DNA of 64,000 nt from Haberlea rhodopensis (taxonomy: Eukaryota > Streptophyta > Magnoliopsida > Lamiales > Gesneriaceae). The notes under the pieces are model-generated. The model did no database searches, was not told the origin of the DNA, and worked only from the letters and a program-made list of their open reading frames with translations. The translations under genes and the position numbers were made by a program. Every line of letters starts with the position of its first letter. Positions within the stretch are counted from its first letter, which is position 1. The stretch is taken from assembly GCA_907163345.1 (NCBI GenBank), contig CAJQUN010000014.1, positions 6,562,999 through 6,626,998 on the forward strand, in the 5' to 3' direction. Positions 24,459 through 36,790 of this stretch are shown piece by piece.

Positions 24459-24552
24459 TACGCACGTATATGGGATATTCTTGTATGGACCAGGTCCTGT
24501 GTTTGTGTAATGCAGAACCCGATCCATACAAGAATTTCCCCACGTACGCACA
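24459..24552. repeat. Fold-back (hairpin) sequence with ~45-bp imperfect arms
   Basis: TTCTTGTATGGA at 24478-24489 pairs perfectly with TCCATACAAGAA at 24522-24533. Partial pairing continues inward (CCAGGTCCTG with CAGAACCCGA) and outward (CGCACGTATATGGGA with TCCCCACGTACGCA). The loop is about 10 nt. It could be a small MITE relic or a miRNA-like precursor. Confidence 0.5.
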
Positions 24553-25329
24553 TGCTTCTGCACTCCAAGACAGACAACGGGCTATAGAACTTATTACCAG
24601 AAAACACAGAGGTTGACTATTGACCATAATTATGAAAATACGGGGTGAGAAAGTATTCACATAATGTGGGAAGACACTTGTCGATCATTACACTAAAACT
24701 CAGCTAAAAATACGAGAAGCAACAACAGTTTACATTGGTTACTACATAAGCAGAGAGGAGGGGGTTATTATTATTGTGTAGAATTTAAGGTGCTACATGA
24801 AATTATTTTTTAAGGAACATCATCATTTTCATTTTAAGAATTTTCAAGATGAACGACTGAATTTGTTCGGTAGCATTTTTAAGTTTCATTTAGGATTTTA
24901 CTATTTTCCATCTCTGTATTCATATAACCATTAGAATGTCAATTTTTTCCTGGTCAACTAGTGCTGCATAGAAACAATTTACTAACAGAGATTTTTACAT
25001 TCTACTATGCTCTCAACTATTGCATTGCAGTTTTTCTAGGACAGCAACCACCTATAATTTTATAATCAAAATACCACCACAAAATTTCTTAAATTTGGTA
25101 GTTTCATGAATTTAAGACTAGCATGGCAAAAAGAATTATAACATAATCATTTGTGTAATCTAAACCACCGGCTGATTCAGAAGTTATGAAAAACGCTGCA
25201 ATTGCAAATTTTAAAATAATTTTTTAAAAAAAAGTACTTCTAAACTTTAGAGAGATATTTACCAATGGGATGCCTCTTGCTGCTCTTTCTGTCAAATAGT
25301 TTGATGGTCTGAAGAAATTACCATACGCT
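24553..25329. other. 3' flank of the AIM1-like gene
   Basis: It should hold the last short exon of the beta-oxidation gene if that exon survives. A candidate acceptor (TTGCAATTGCAG, minus strand, near 25196) would add only three codons without a clear peroxisomal targeting tripeptide. No other feature seen. Confidence 0.3.
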
Positions 25330-28300
25330 TCAGACAGCGTCTCGAGTCTTCTGTATATAGTCAGCCCCAATGGTGTCTGCCCAGTAAACTATACCACCAC
25401 TGTTGACAAAAAATATATCTCTTCATTGATCTTTCTCCGATTTGCAAAATGCCATTTTCTTCAGTAAGTACCACCACTCAAACACAGTTACAGAAATCAC
25501 ATGTATTCAGGATAACTATTCAAAAGCATAATTTATTTGTCATTCTTCAGAAAACCACCCAGAGTTGTCTATATTTTTATCTGGAGGCTACAGCAGTTAA
25601 AATTAAAAAGGGAGATAAAATCCTAAATTTATGAACTTAAGCATGATGTCCACATCAAGTTCTGGGCATTTTTGGTGGATGAGTCTTATTCTATTTTTAT
25701 TCTTCAATACTCGATCTTTGAGAAAATTGAATACTTGACACAGTCCAGGCAATTAACTACTTGTGTAAACATTAAAATAATTTGAGTTACGGAGTTCATA
25801 GACTAGAAAACTAGAAGACAACTATTAATTTAAAAGAAGAATGCTGTGGATAAACTGACCGATAAGATGGGAAACTCATGCCAAGAACAGAAGCAACATC
25901 CAAATCTGATGCTTGGACAACAATGCCATCATCCAAAACACGACATGCCTCATTCACCACAGGAAAGAGTATCATCTCAATAATTTCTTCATCGGTCACA
26001 GTTATAGGCTGCAAGGAAGATTTTATGGGAAAGAATATGACAGAAAAGTTTCAATCTTTTAGAATAAGAGCAAGACTAGACAGATAACAAAATACACCAC
26101 TATCATGCATTGAATTTGCAAATGAAAAAATAAAATCGGTTCAGACCTTCCCACCAGGCATGATATTCGTGAGCGTCCTAGACTCTTCTATTAGTGGGAG
26201 CACTGAAGGATCAGGCTTTGGCTTGCTTCCTTTCTCATAGATATAATACCCTTTTCCATTACTTTTGCCTGCACAAAGTTTCACCAACAATTAGCAAGTG
26301 ATCTACACGCAATATTTTTAAATGAAGCAAGAAAAATAATTTATATCTACCATTTCTCCCATGTTTCATAAGCAAATCAACCAGTGGAGATACAAAAGTG
26401 CGATCAGGAAAGGACAAAGCTAATTCGTCCGTTGTGGCAACAGCTACTCCATATCCTGCGACATCCTGGAGCCTGTAAGGCACCAGGTATTACAACCATT
26501 TCCATACATCATCTCCCAGCTGAAGGGAACATGAGCGTAGTGATAAAACAAACTGCTACCAAGAATCATTATTCTCAATCAACGTGATTCTAAAAACATT
26601 CCTCGGGTTTAAACACTATATGATAGAGTATGCCTTTGAAAAACACATTTTTTTTATAAAATAACTCAAGAATGCCATAACTGGTCACTGACAGACATGC
26701 AAAGACTTCATTGTATGCATGATGTGTAGTAAAAGGAAAGAAAATTACTGGAATGGGCCCATAGGTAGGCCAAAATTACTGATTAGCTCATCAATTCTGA
26801 AAATGTCCACACCCAAATTAGCCAAAAGATGTGCACTTTGAGAATATGGAAAGAAGGTTCGATTCACAGCAAATCCAGTGCAGTTTCCTACTACAACTGG
26901 AACTTTCTTTATGGTCTTTCCAGCAGTCATTAGATCAAGAATTACTTGAGGTGAGGTCTTCTCTGTCCGCACAATCTCCAGAAGAGGCATTACATGGGCA
27001 GGACTGTCAAAAGTGACAACACAATCAGCAACTGAAGTAAATCTAAAACAAAATTTCCTCTCAATAATATACAATACACAGTTCGAAATTAATCTACATA
27101 AATTAAACTCCTTGTAAACTCTCCATAGAGTGTGGTCTAAACATATAAATGCAAGAATATTTGGAATAGAGGTATTCAGTGTGGCCTATATGATACAGAT
27201 TCAACAAAGGATGCAGTGAGTGGGCAACACAAGAGAGGCTGGTGACTTTTATTAGAAAGAGAAAAATTACTACCTTTGATCAAAACATATATTTTCCACG
27301 TTCAGACCTCTACATCGGAAGGAACTACAGAATCAGATTACAGAAAGCTTTTGGCAACAAAGGTGGAAAATAATTTATATGATGTTTTATCAAACTGACA
27401 TAATGTAAAGATCACTCATTCTATTTCAGTTTATGAGAAAACATAGGGTCCTTTTCCTTCTTCACACCACATCTCATCCACATTACAGCCACGGAAATGA
27501 TCATAACATTGCAAATATTAAGAGACTCCCAATTGCTATGCTCTTTTGGCAAACTTCCTATCTGCTCAAGAGCGAGAATAAGAATTCATAATTTCTAATC
27601 TTTACTTTTTCAACTAGGTGAAATTGAGGAATTCAAATCCTGAATTTGTCAAGGAGGTCAACCTGAAAAAATGTGCACCCACGATCCGATCTTGTGCTTT
27701 GGTCTTTTCTCCAACTATATTGAGGTCTATAGTAGATGTGTTTGATGCCAAAATACAGTGTGAAGCGCACACCTTCTCAATATCCTCAAAAATTTTCTGT
27801 TTTAGGGAAATATTTTCTATAACAGCCTGCAATTAAGACAATTATATAAGAAAAAGCAAAACATTAAATGGAAAATGTAATATTAATTCTATGTAGCCAC
27901 ACTTCGCAAATATCACAATGTAGGAAATCCACAAACATCTTAACATATAAATTGAGGCTTATCTTCTCTTTCCTTGATCAAAATTAGTAATTAATGAGAC
28001 CTTTTTAAATCATATTTTCAGTGATATTCAATTCGGACTTTCATATAGCTTCTTAAAATCAAAATCATAAAATGTTCAGCTTATTGCCAGTAAAATAGGT
28101 CATGAAAAAAGGCGACTGTAAATCAATAGGTTAGCATTGTTGGAAAGATCGTTGGAATCTCGCATCCTTTTAAAAACTTGATTTGACAAATTGATAAATA
28201 TATCTTTGAAATCAAACACACTATGTATCCAACCCACCTCTATGACCATATCCACATCCTTGAATTCAGAGTAGTCTAAAACACCTTTAAGCATCAAAAG

Positions 28301-31300
28301 GGCCTTCTCGGCTTTATCCAGCGTCAATTTTTTTCTTGATACCAAACCTTGGACATTTACTGCGATACAAAATATGGACATAACAACCACATGAAAATTG
28401 AATAAAGTATAAGAATATTTGAGCCTCCACCAAACTGTAAAAAATATATTTATTGTCAGATCGCTCGACATCCATATCTTCCTTAGGTACAATGGCATAT
28501 GCTTCCTTGATAGGACTTGTAACTTTCTAGGACACATGTTAACTAACCTTCAATTGCTTTTAGCCCTTTGTGAAGATGATCAGAATTGATTTCTTTCAGA
28601 ACAACATAAATATTGCTCAGAATAAAAGCTGTGGCTATTCCAGAACCCATTAGTCCTCCACCAATAACAGCAACTTTCTTTATTCTTCTCGGTGTAAGAC
28701 CAACATCTGTCACATTAGGCACCTGTATGATTAAAAAAATTTAACATGAATCATATTTTTTATCAGAAGAGCCCAAACTTAGCAAGATAAGTCGTGTATC
28801 AACATGAATCATATTTTTATCTGAAATGTTGCTAAAAACATCAAGTAAAAAACAGTTCATAAGCGGTTTTGTGATCCCCTGCACCTTCATTGTTGCCCTT
28901 TGAGCAAAAAATGCATGAACAAGACCTTTCGATGTTTCTGTCTTGACTAACTCCTTGAATACTTCTGACTCCTGCAAAACTAGCAATTAAATCTCATATG
29001 GAGCCAAACAATAAGATGCATTATGTACAACAGATTAAAATATGCTCTACAGAAACTAGAAATTTAAAGGATATTAACTCCCAAAAGTAGTAGATTTATA
29101 AAACTATTTACAAAACTGTTAACTTGCCTTTGCAAAAACTCAACTCTAAGATAAGTTCGATACCATTAAAATTTGTTTATGACTTAACGTTAAAGGATAT
29201 TAACTCCCAACAAAACGGTTTTAGAAAACTATTTAGTAAACCAAGTCAAAAATATATTAACTTGTCTTTTTAAGTGGCTAAACTATAAGATAAGTTCTAT
29301 ATCACAGATTCAAATATGTTCTACAGAAAGTAGAACTTTAAAAGATATTTACTCCCAGACATAGCAGTATCAGAAAACTATCCACAAAACCAAGCCCAAA
29401 AAAGCTTGCCTTTAAAACTCCATGATATCCTCCATGAATTATTCCTTCTGCGATCACATCAAGACATGCTTGGTGCTGAGGCATATTTTTAACGGTCTGT
29501 TTGACATGTTGTCTAGCCATTTTTAGCAAATCAATCGCGTCATACAGTGAGCCAAGTTTTTCCACATTATGAAGAGGACGTATCCACGGCTTGCGTCTTC
29601 CTGCAATCTCTAATGCCCATTGTCTAGAGACTTTCAGTAATTCTTCTGAAGCCACAATAGCATCAACAAGGCCTAGCTTCTCTCCTTCTTCTGATGTTAT
29701 TGGTCTAGATGACTTGAAACATCATATATAGTCAAATAAACATAAATACCAAGCAACATTATGAACATGACAGTATTAACAAGGGCAAACTTCTCTTAGG
29801 AAAGAGGGTATATACAAACCTAAGAGATACTCTACAGTTATTCCACACATCAACAGATTATGAGTCTCAAGGTAAACTTTGGTGTCATAAATATGATAAA
29901 TTTAAAATATGTTATTGATGAGCGAAAGGACTGGAAAACAGAAACTTGACTTAAAAAAGTAATCAAGATCTACTAAACCATATGGAACAAGTGAGGCTAC
30001 AGACAAAATATTCTCCACCACATGCTGAAAATGAATTTTGGACACAAGGCATAACAGGTTATGTGTTTGAGACATAAGTTCCTACAGTTGATCGTCGAGA
30101 CAATGATCAGAAAATTGCAGGAGTATGATGGGAAACAGAATTTAAAATATGAGGAAGATTAAATAGTCAACAATGTCAACTCTTGCCACCAAATTCTATC
30201 TTACCCAAGTTTTCACATGGATTATGTTTTTCAGGACTTAGGCTTTAGCTACAAGGGGGAACCTACCAGAATCATATCAACAGCTTTTTCCAACCCTATA
30301 AGCCTTGGGAGACGTTGTGTACCTTGTAAAACAGCATGATCAGCAAATCATTATCATTATTTGAAATTATATGATATTTCCCCCATTCAAGCCTGATAAA
30401 AAAAATAGTATCTGACAGTCCTACCTCCAGATCCAGGGATGACTCCAAGGCTGAGTTCTGGCAGACCAAGTTGTGCTTTTGGTGCAGCTATGCGTGCATG
30501 ACAAACCTGCAACAATGTTTCAAATATGACAAAATGAGAGTGAACTGTTATCAAATATGATGAACCGTGAGTAAACACAAGACATGGTCACATATCTGCA
30601 CGAAGATTACAAACCATTGCCAATTCCAAGCCACCTCCAAGAGCAAGTCCCTCTATAGCAGCAACAGAAGGCTTCTTTGCATCTAATGAAGAAGGGGTTG
30701 GATATCAAACAAAATTAAATAAGCTCCGATAAAATGCAATAAAATATTAAAATAACATCAACTTTTATTTGTCAACCTTCTATTATATTGACCATGAGAT
30801 CCACAGATTCATCAGGTAAGATAGAGGTGTCACCTGAATATGCACAAATTTAATTTAGTTCCCAAGCATGTGGTATTGATTCAATCATGTCAACGAAATG
30901 AGAGAAGCAGAGATTTGACGCATTCATACCAGTTCTATGTACTGTTTCAAATACATTGATGTCAAAACCTCCAGAAAATCTGCCACCATTGCCTTCAAAT
31001 CGAGAATACTTGCAAATCAGTTGGTACATAGAACAAGAGATCAAAGTTACTAAATCCTCTACAATTTGTAACTTTTTTCATAAATTTGAAATTTACATGA
31101 ATTTCCCTCCTAGATTACCAATTGTCAATTACTCTTTCGGTAATTGAACACTTCATAGAATTATTGGCCTTGTCAAATACATCCGAATAACAGTTGAGAA
31201 TATGAAGATGACTACTGCACTATTTGAAAATTTATGAAGATATTTAAAAATGTAACGCATCAGCTATAAGGTCCGCTCAGGTTAGCATTAGTCATCACTC

Positions 31301-31801
31301 ATTAGGAGTAGGATTTTCAAATAATAATAATATTATCATCTGAAGTCGTAAATTAAAGCTTCGGAGATATTTGTCAAAACGGTAACAACAAACTAATCAA
31401 TTCACGTTCTATTAAAAACACTGGTTAAAGCAGAGGAAGCACCACCAAAAACAATGGTAATCAACATTCAGTGATCCAAAGATCAACAGAAAGAAAAACT
31501 GAAAAAATATGTCTGAATTTATAGAAAATTGCAAAAAAGTACCAATAAGAACAACAGCTTTAACATCATCTCTTCTCATTGCCTCCGTATACTTCTCCTT
31601 CAACCCTTCAAAAACTACAGAAACCAGACAAAAACAAGAAAACTTGAGTTCGTGCACACTTAACAGCGTATACAATTTCTAAACACAAAATCGGTGTGGT
31701 ATCTTACTGGGAAGGGCCAGAGCGTTAACTGGAGGATTAGAGATGGTGATGACCGCAACTCCGTCGTTTCCCACCTCCATAGTCACTGTAGCTTGCTTCA
31801 T
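25330..31801 (-). CDS. AIM1: Peroxisomal multifunctional fatty-acid beta-oxidation protein (enoyl-CoA hydratase/3-hydroxyacyl-CoA dehydrogenase)
   Basis: It hydrates trans-2-enoyl-CoA and oxidises the 3-hydroxy product with NAD in peroxisomes. Seventeen exons join in frame: 31801-31708, 31614-31543, 30992-30930, 30833-30777, 30682-30615, 30506-30425, 30322-30267, 29712-29410, 28971-28885, 28722-28548, 28359-28238, 27826-27663, 27003-26749, 26472-26351, 26268-26147, 26008-25860 and 25399-25330. The hydratase part shows GGRFSGGFDIN, IEGLALGGGLELAM and LGLPELSLGVIPG. The dehydrogenase part shows the NAD fingerprint VIGGGLMGSGIA, SNTSTI and GAHFF with its catalytic His. The start MKQATVTMEVGNDGVAVITISNPP fits family starts. 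As written, the frame meets TGA at 25330 after 686 residues. The conserved C-terminus continues two bases out of frame past a short TA run at about 25358-25364, so about 40 residues and the expected peroxisomal signal are lost. Intron 8 has a GC donor. Confidence 0.9.
29040..29410 (-). repeat. Tandem triplication spanning the exon 8 donor region of AIM1
   Basis: Three diverged ~130-160-bp units, each with a GATATTAACTCCCA-like word (29070, 29195, 29343) and an ACTTGCCTTT-like word (plus strand). On the gene strand that second word is a donor motif. The unit next to exon 8 has the real AAAG|GCAAGC, and the others have AAAG-ACAAGT and AAAG-GCAAGT. Confidence 0.6.
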
Positions 31802-32805
31802 TCTTTTGGATCAAAGTATGGTGTTCGATTGATCCACTGGGAAGAAGTAGAAAACTAAGCTTGGAAAGTAGGCAATTTCCTATTTTTATTATGTCCACTT
31901 GATTGGACACGTGGAACATATCCCGTTTGGGGGAAGGTGGTCATGGATATGGAAACTTTGTTGCTGTCCTTAAGAATACTGCTTTCAAAAGTAACTTTCA
32001 AAAGTAACATCCAAGTGGAATTTTTTTTTTTCTTTCACAAAAACAAACCCATGGACATGTACTGGCAATTTTTTTCGAAACGTGGGCCCCACATTTGTGG
32101 GGCCTATATTTGTATTATATTTTTGGGGTTATCCCAACATCTACTACCTTTCTCCGTTCCGGTTCACGATATATACCCGAAAACAGTACATTTTGTATAA
32201 GCATATAATATTTGTAAATTTAAAAAGAATAGAATAGAGTTAAAATGTAAAAGAACATTATCTAAAATGTATATTTTGTAATAAGTATTGTTGGTTAAAT
32301 TAAAATGTTATTATCGAACTAGTTTCAATATTAAATTTACAAAAATTGCTCTAACAGCAATTATCTTTGATAACAATAATATTAATCCGACAATATCGAC
32401 TTTTAAAGCCGTCCATAGATTTGAGCATTTTGTCTTACGAACATATTTAGGTATTATATAAATTTAAAATTTTCATTATTTCTAAGAAAATTTGAATTAA
32501 TAATCGTAACGACCAAATTTTGTTGGCTTTCTTTTCTTTTAAAACTAAAACTACATAAGCCCAAACCTTTTTGGCTTGCTTAACTATAAAAATCCAAACA
32601 TCTAATAATATTTCCTCATGTTTTCTCCAACACACAGCCCCTTGTGTTTGTTTTCGGCCCTTATAAAAATTATAGTTTCCCAATATATTTTTCAAAAATG
32701 TATCAGATAACGTAATATATAGCAAATCTTGTTTTCTCAATAAATAAGTTTTATTCAATGGTGTGGGATAGTAGATACTAGATAAATATAAATGTTGTAG
32801 GCCTA

Positions 32806-32808
<3 letters not shown>
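31802..32808. other. AIM1 upstream region and AT-rich spacer
   Basis: Presumed promoter of the AIM1-like gene on the left, then AT-rich DNA. No further gene seen. Confidence 0.4.

Positions 32809-32871
<63 letters not shown>
32809..32871. repeat. (AT)n microsatellite, ~62 bp
   Basis: Uninterrupted TA/AT dinucleotides. Confidence 0.95.
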
Positions 32872-32873
<2 letters not shown>

Positions 32874-33050
32874 AGGTGTTGTAAGCCTACCTAAATATAT
32901 AATATATATATATGTTGTAGGTGTTGTAAGCCTACCTAAATATAATATATATATATGTTGTAGGTGTTGTAAGCCTACCTAAATATAATATACATATATA
33001 AATGTTGTAGACCTACCTACTATATATATATATATATATACCAAATACAA
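32872..33050. repeat. ~52-bp tandem repeat, about 3 copies
   Basis: TGTAGGTGTTGTAAGCCTAC recurs at about 32872, 32917 and 32959, joined by (AT)n linkers. A degenerate copy sits on each side (32794 and 33005). Confidence 0.85.
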
Positions 33051-33183
33051 ACCATGTGTGAAAGGAAAGGTCGTAGATGGTGGGGTAACCCCAAAAATGT
33101 TTTGGCAGAGCACCAAAACTTTAGACTTGTGAGACATTTCTCATTGTTACCTCACACTGTCTCACACAGTAAAATACTTATGT

Positions 33184-33192
33184 CTATTTTTG
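33184..33192. repeat. Left 9-bp target-site duplication of the MULE
   Basis: CTATTTTTG, identical to 37405-37413. Confidence 0.9.
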
Positions 33193-33436
33193 AGGTTTTT
33201 TAATAATTTAACCTTAATTTTTATTATAGTTATTAAAATAATCGGAATTTTTTTTTTTATAAAAGTAACCTAAGTCGCCATCTGAGATGGCGACAATAAT
33301 AAAAATTTATTAATGTCGCCATCTCAGATGGCGACAACAATATCATAAATTTTTTTTTAATATGTCGCCTTCTCAGTTGGCGACATCAAAGAAATTTTTT
33401 TTTTTAAAACTGATGTCGCCATCTAAGATGGCGACA
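33193..33436 (+). repeat. Left terminal inverted repeat and palindrome array (4 copies)
   Basis: The terminal ~100 bp match the right end. Palindromes built of TGTCGCCATCT and AGATGGCGACA halves lie at 33274, 33314, 33363 (degenerate) and 33414, separated by AT-rich spacers. Confidence 0.85.
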
Positions 33437-33445
33437 TCGACACAA

Positions 33446-33587
33446 TAAGAAACCCTACTCTTCATTTCATACATCGGCCGCCGCTTCTGTTTTCTCTTCA
33501 ACCGCATTCCACGCTCACTCTCAATAAAATCTTCTTCTCGTGTTAATCCACCGTGTAAAAATCAATTTCTCATCTAACTTATTTAAG
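33446..33587 (+). promoter_or_regulatory. Putative 5' untranslated exon of the MULE PMD gene
   Basis: A C/T-rich leader-like stretch ends in a TTAAG|GTATGT donor. The matching acceptor is TATATTTCAG at 33952, two bases before the ATG. Confidence 0.4.
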
Positions 33588-33767
33588 GTATGTTTTTTAT
33601 TTTTGTTATGCTTTGATTTTAGATAAATCATGATATTTTATTTAGAATCTTTTGTTTGATTTTTGTTATTGTTTAATTTTAGATTAATATGATTTTGATA
33701 TGTAAATTGGGAGTATATGTGTTGTGGGCTAATATTTTGACGATATTGATGTTGAAATGTTGGTTCC

Positions 33768-33882
33768 GGTGGGCGGGGTGCAAAAATGAATCTGCCCAGC
33801 GGTGGCGGCCGGCGCGGTGGCGGCCCGGCGGCTGTGGCAGCCCGGCGGGGGTGGCGGTTGTTGACGGTCGTTGTGTGACGAT
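33768..33882 (+). other. GC-rich GGCGG-repeat insert in the MULE leader intron
   Basis: About 110 bp dominated by GGTGGCGG/CCGGCGG words inside DNA that is otherwise strongly AT-rich. Origin unknown. Possibly captured host DNA. Confidence 0.5.
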
Positions 33883-33953
33883 CGTAAGTAGTCGGCGGAT
33901 ATTGTTTGTAATGTTGATATTAATGTTTTTAATTTTTTGTGTTATATTTCAGG

Positions 33954-35080
33954 ATGGATCAAATGAGGCAACCAGGCCCGATCGACACACATCTTTTGTC
34001 ATTGCAGTCTTCACATCGATCCGAGGATGTGTGGGCAGGTGATATGGATAGCATACTGCGTGGGAGAAACCCACATAGTTATTTTTGGGATTTGTGTCCA
34101 CTAGATACACGTGTTGTTAATTTGTTGCACGTGATAGGATTTTATGGTATATATAGGTGTGGTAAGATTGAGCTTGACATGCATCTGATCACGGCTTTAG
34201 TTGAGAGATGGCGCCGTGAAACACACACATTTCATCTCAGATCGGGAGAGGCGTCTATCACACTGCAAGACATTGCAGTAATATGGTCATTGCCAGTAGA
34301 TGGCATCGTAGTGTCGGGGATTGATATTGATAGGAGTCTACCCGATTGGCAAGAATATTGCCATACATATTTAGGTTTCTTACCAGCCATCACGGACCTT
34401 AAGGGCGCACGTTTGAAATTAGTTGTTTTGTATAATCATTTGCTGCTCAATCCATTGGATGAAAATAGTACAGCAGATGATGTTGTTAAGTTTACACGGG
34501 CTTGTGCGTTGTTGATGTTAGGGGGGATTATGTGCCCTGATACATCAGGTAATTTTGTTAGGTTACTGTATGTACAGAAGTTGGAGGATATCGACGCTGC
34601 ACATACATATAGTTGGGGTAGTGCTGTGTTGGCGTACTTGTATCGTGAGTTGTGTACGTCATCAGAGAGAGGGAAAAAAGTGATAGGTGGTGCCTTGCAA
34701 ATCGTACAGGTAAATATGTTTGTTTATTTTAAATAATTCAATATGTTTGTTTATTTTAAATAAATCTAACTTGTATTATTGATGTCATTACAATAAATGA
34801 GATTTGGGCATGGTCACGAATCCCAAGTTTGACTCCTCAATTGGGTGTTGAAAGATCTGATTATGGGCCACTAATGATCGGTCCAGATAATGTGTTACCT
34901 GCTGCTCCATATGGTGCAAGGTAACACGAATATGTCTTGTTTTATAACTGTTTGTATATGTTAATGCATCTAATCATTTATCTGAATATATACAGGTGGT
35001 CATGTCATTTACGATTTACTGAAACTGGGAGTCATTCTATACGTATCATGAGGGACATTCTCGATGAGCAGCCAGTAACT
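33954..35080 (+). pseudogene. Plant mobile domain (PMD) protein of the MULE, 3'-truncated
   Basis: The PMD is the MAIN/MAIL1-type domain, found both in host genes and in transposons. Exons: 33954-34709, 34802-34920 and 34996 onward. Phases agree across both introns. The protein shows GFYGIYRCGKIELD, ITALVERWRRETHTFHL and EASITLQDIAVIWSLPVDG, then LGGIMCPDTSGNFV and an IWAWSRIP exon. Reading is clean until VTQ at about 35080, where antisense mudrA sequence begins. The C-terminus is missing. Intron 2 contains a duplicated 24-bp AATATGTTTGTTTATTTTAAA-like unit. MAIN/MAIL1 act in transposon silencing and gene expression; the role of element-borne copies is not known. Confidence 0.85.
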
Positions 35081-36576
35081 CAAGCACACACCATCAGATC
35101 CTTTAACAATGTGCTAGCTAATCAACTCCAAAAACCATTTCCACGACAAAAAACTTTCCACGTCAACGATTGCAAAGGCCAAAGGTAAGACTTGATTGTT
35201 AGCATCCATGGCCACGGCAATCAACATCTTATGTTGATATTTTGTATACAGATGTGTTCCATCTACACTTATAACTTTTCGACAGTGTCGGAATCCATCT
35301 GCACATGGTTGGAATGCCCAAAACACGTAATTCAAAGTCATCTCTGTTGGTCTAGCATTCGGTAGGTGGTCCCATTCGACGACTGTGCCTGAGTTCCATT
35401 TTTGCAAAGCTCTCATGTAATAAGGCAATTTTCTTACAGAGCTCTCTCATGTTCCATAAACATTTTCAACAACACGTCTCAAACTATACCAGCCTTTTGC
35501 ATATGAGATCTCAAAACCATACTTATCTTTAACAGTTTGAATAACATACTTTACCTCATAGGATGGATCACGTCGAACGATTCCCACTAGCAAACTAGCA
35601 ATCATATTTTTGTCGATCGATAAATCACTCAAAAGACAAGTGTGAGAACCCCCATATTTTGTTATTTTGAACATTCCATTTTTTTCCCCAATGAGGCGCG
35701 TAGAAACCATCTGCAAGGCATATCTGGTGTACTATGTTTGCACACCACTTTCCATAAAGTTTTTGTACTTTTGACAACAAGATACTCACGTTTTACAATC
35801 CGTACGGAGTAATCCTTCACAGCTGTCTGAAGATGACCTTTATCTTTAAATACCATATTCAGATGGATATCTCCTTTCGAATAATCGTAATAACTCCCCC
35901 ACTTACCAGTTGGAAGGTCGATCGAATCACCAAATACGTCTGCATGTGTCGTGGAGAAAAATGGAATTGTTTGATAAAACTCAGGTTCATTTGTTGTGGT
36001 TGTGTCTGCTACAGTAACTGGCACTTCTACAATATCAACCTCATCGTCAGCAGACTCATCCTCAGATGGAATCCCCTCCGGTTCAGACCGAATATCATCT
36101 CCAAAATCCACAAAACTGTCTGCTAGTGGCTCGGGAACAACATTGTCAGCAACTATCGGAGCATCATCTTGAATCATAGAGGTAGTTGGTCTTTCTGTAA
36201 CTACTACAGATGGACCACTACCAGTTGTTGGCATTTCTGTAATAAAATCATAAGCACAGAGTTCTGTTTGTATATACATCTCCGAAAAAGTACGATTTTG
36301 TTCAATATCCAATAGCCATGCTAGATTGTAATCGCTGTCAACGGGAAAAATTGTTTGTTTCATCCCCGAAAAATCACTGAATATATATTTACAAGATATT
36401 TTCAGAATGAACTGGTGACGATTGATGCCAGTAATATCATATACATCGCTCAATAACTGTAAATAATTAATATTGCGAGATATTGTCATGCCTTTTGACG
36501 GACCACGATCATATCTAACAGATTCTGAATCTTGTAATATTTGGCATCCCCAATACAACAAAACTTTAATTGACAT
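35081..36576 (-). pseudogene. mudrA-type MULE transposase, broken
   Basis: It starts at ATG 36576. The N-terminal part (36576-35690) includes an acidic linker and the MudrA DNA-binding region (GHLQTAVKDYSVRIVKREY). The middle (about 35690-35447) has the KYGGSHTC zinc-type motif. The catalytic part begins with ISVDGTHLYTKY and continues ANNQVLPLAFAIVD. Lesions: a frameshift at an A7 run near 35680-35690; TGA at 35447-35449 in a YGT-W-ESS context; TAG at 35114; and loss of everything after GVCL at about 35081, including the later catalytic residue and SWIM zinc finger. Confidence 0.85.
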
Positions 36577-36790
36577 ACCTTAAAAAATAAAAATAAAATT
36601 CATAAATTAATACATGATATATAATGCTGTTAAATATGATTATTTATATAACAATGTACCTAAAATATGCTGATCGGAGCAAATAACTGGAGGATATGAA
36701 ATGAGTTATATGAAATGAGCTGAATATATGAAATGAGTTATATGAAATGAGCTGATTTCGTTCGAATAAATAGATGAAAAAATTGATTAA

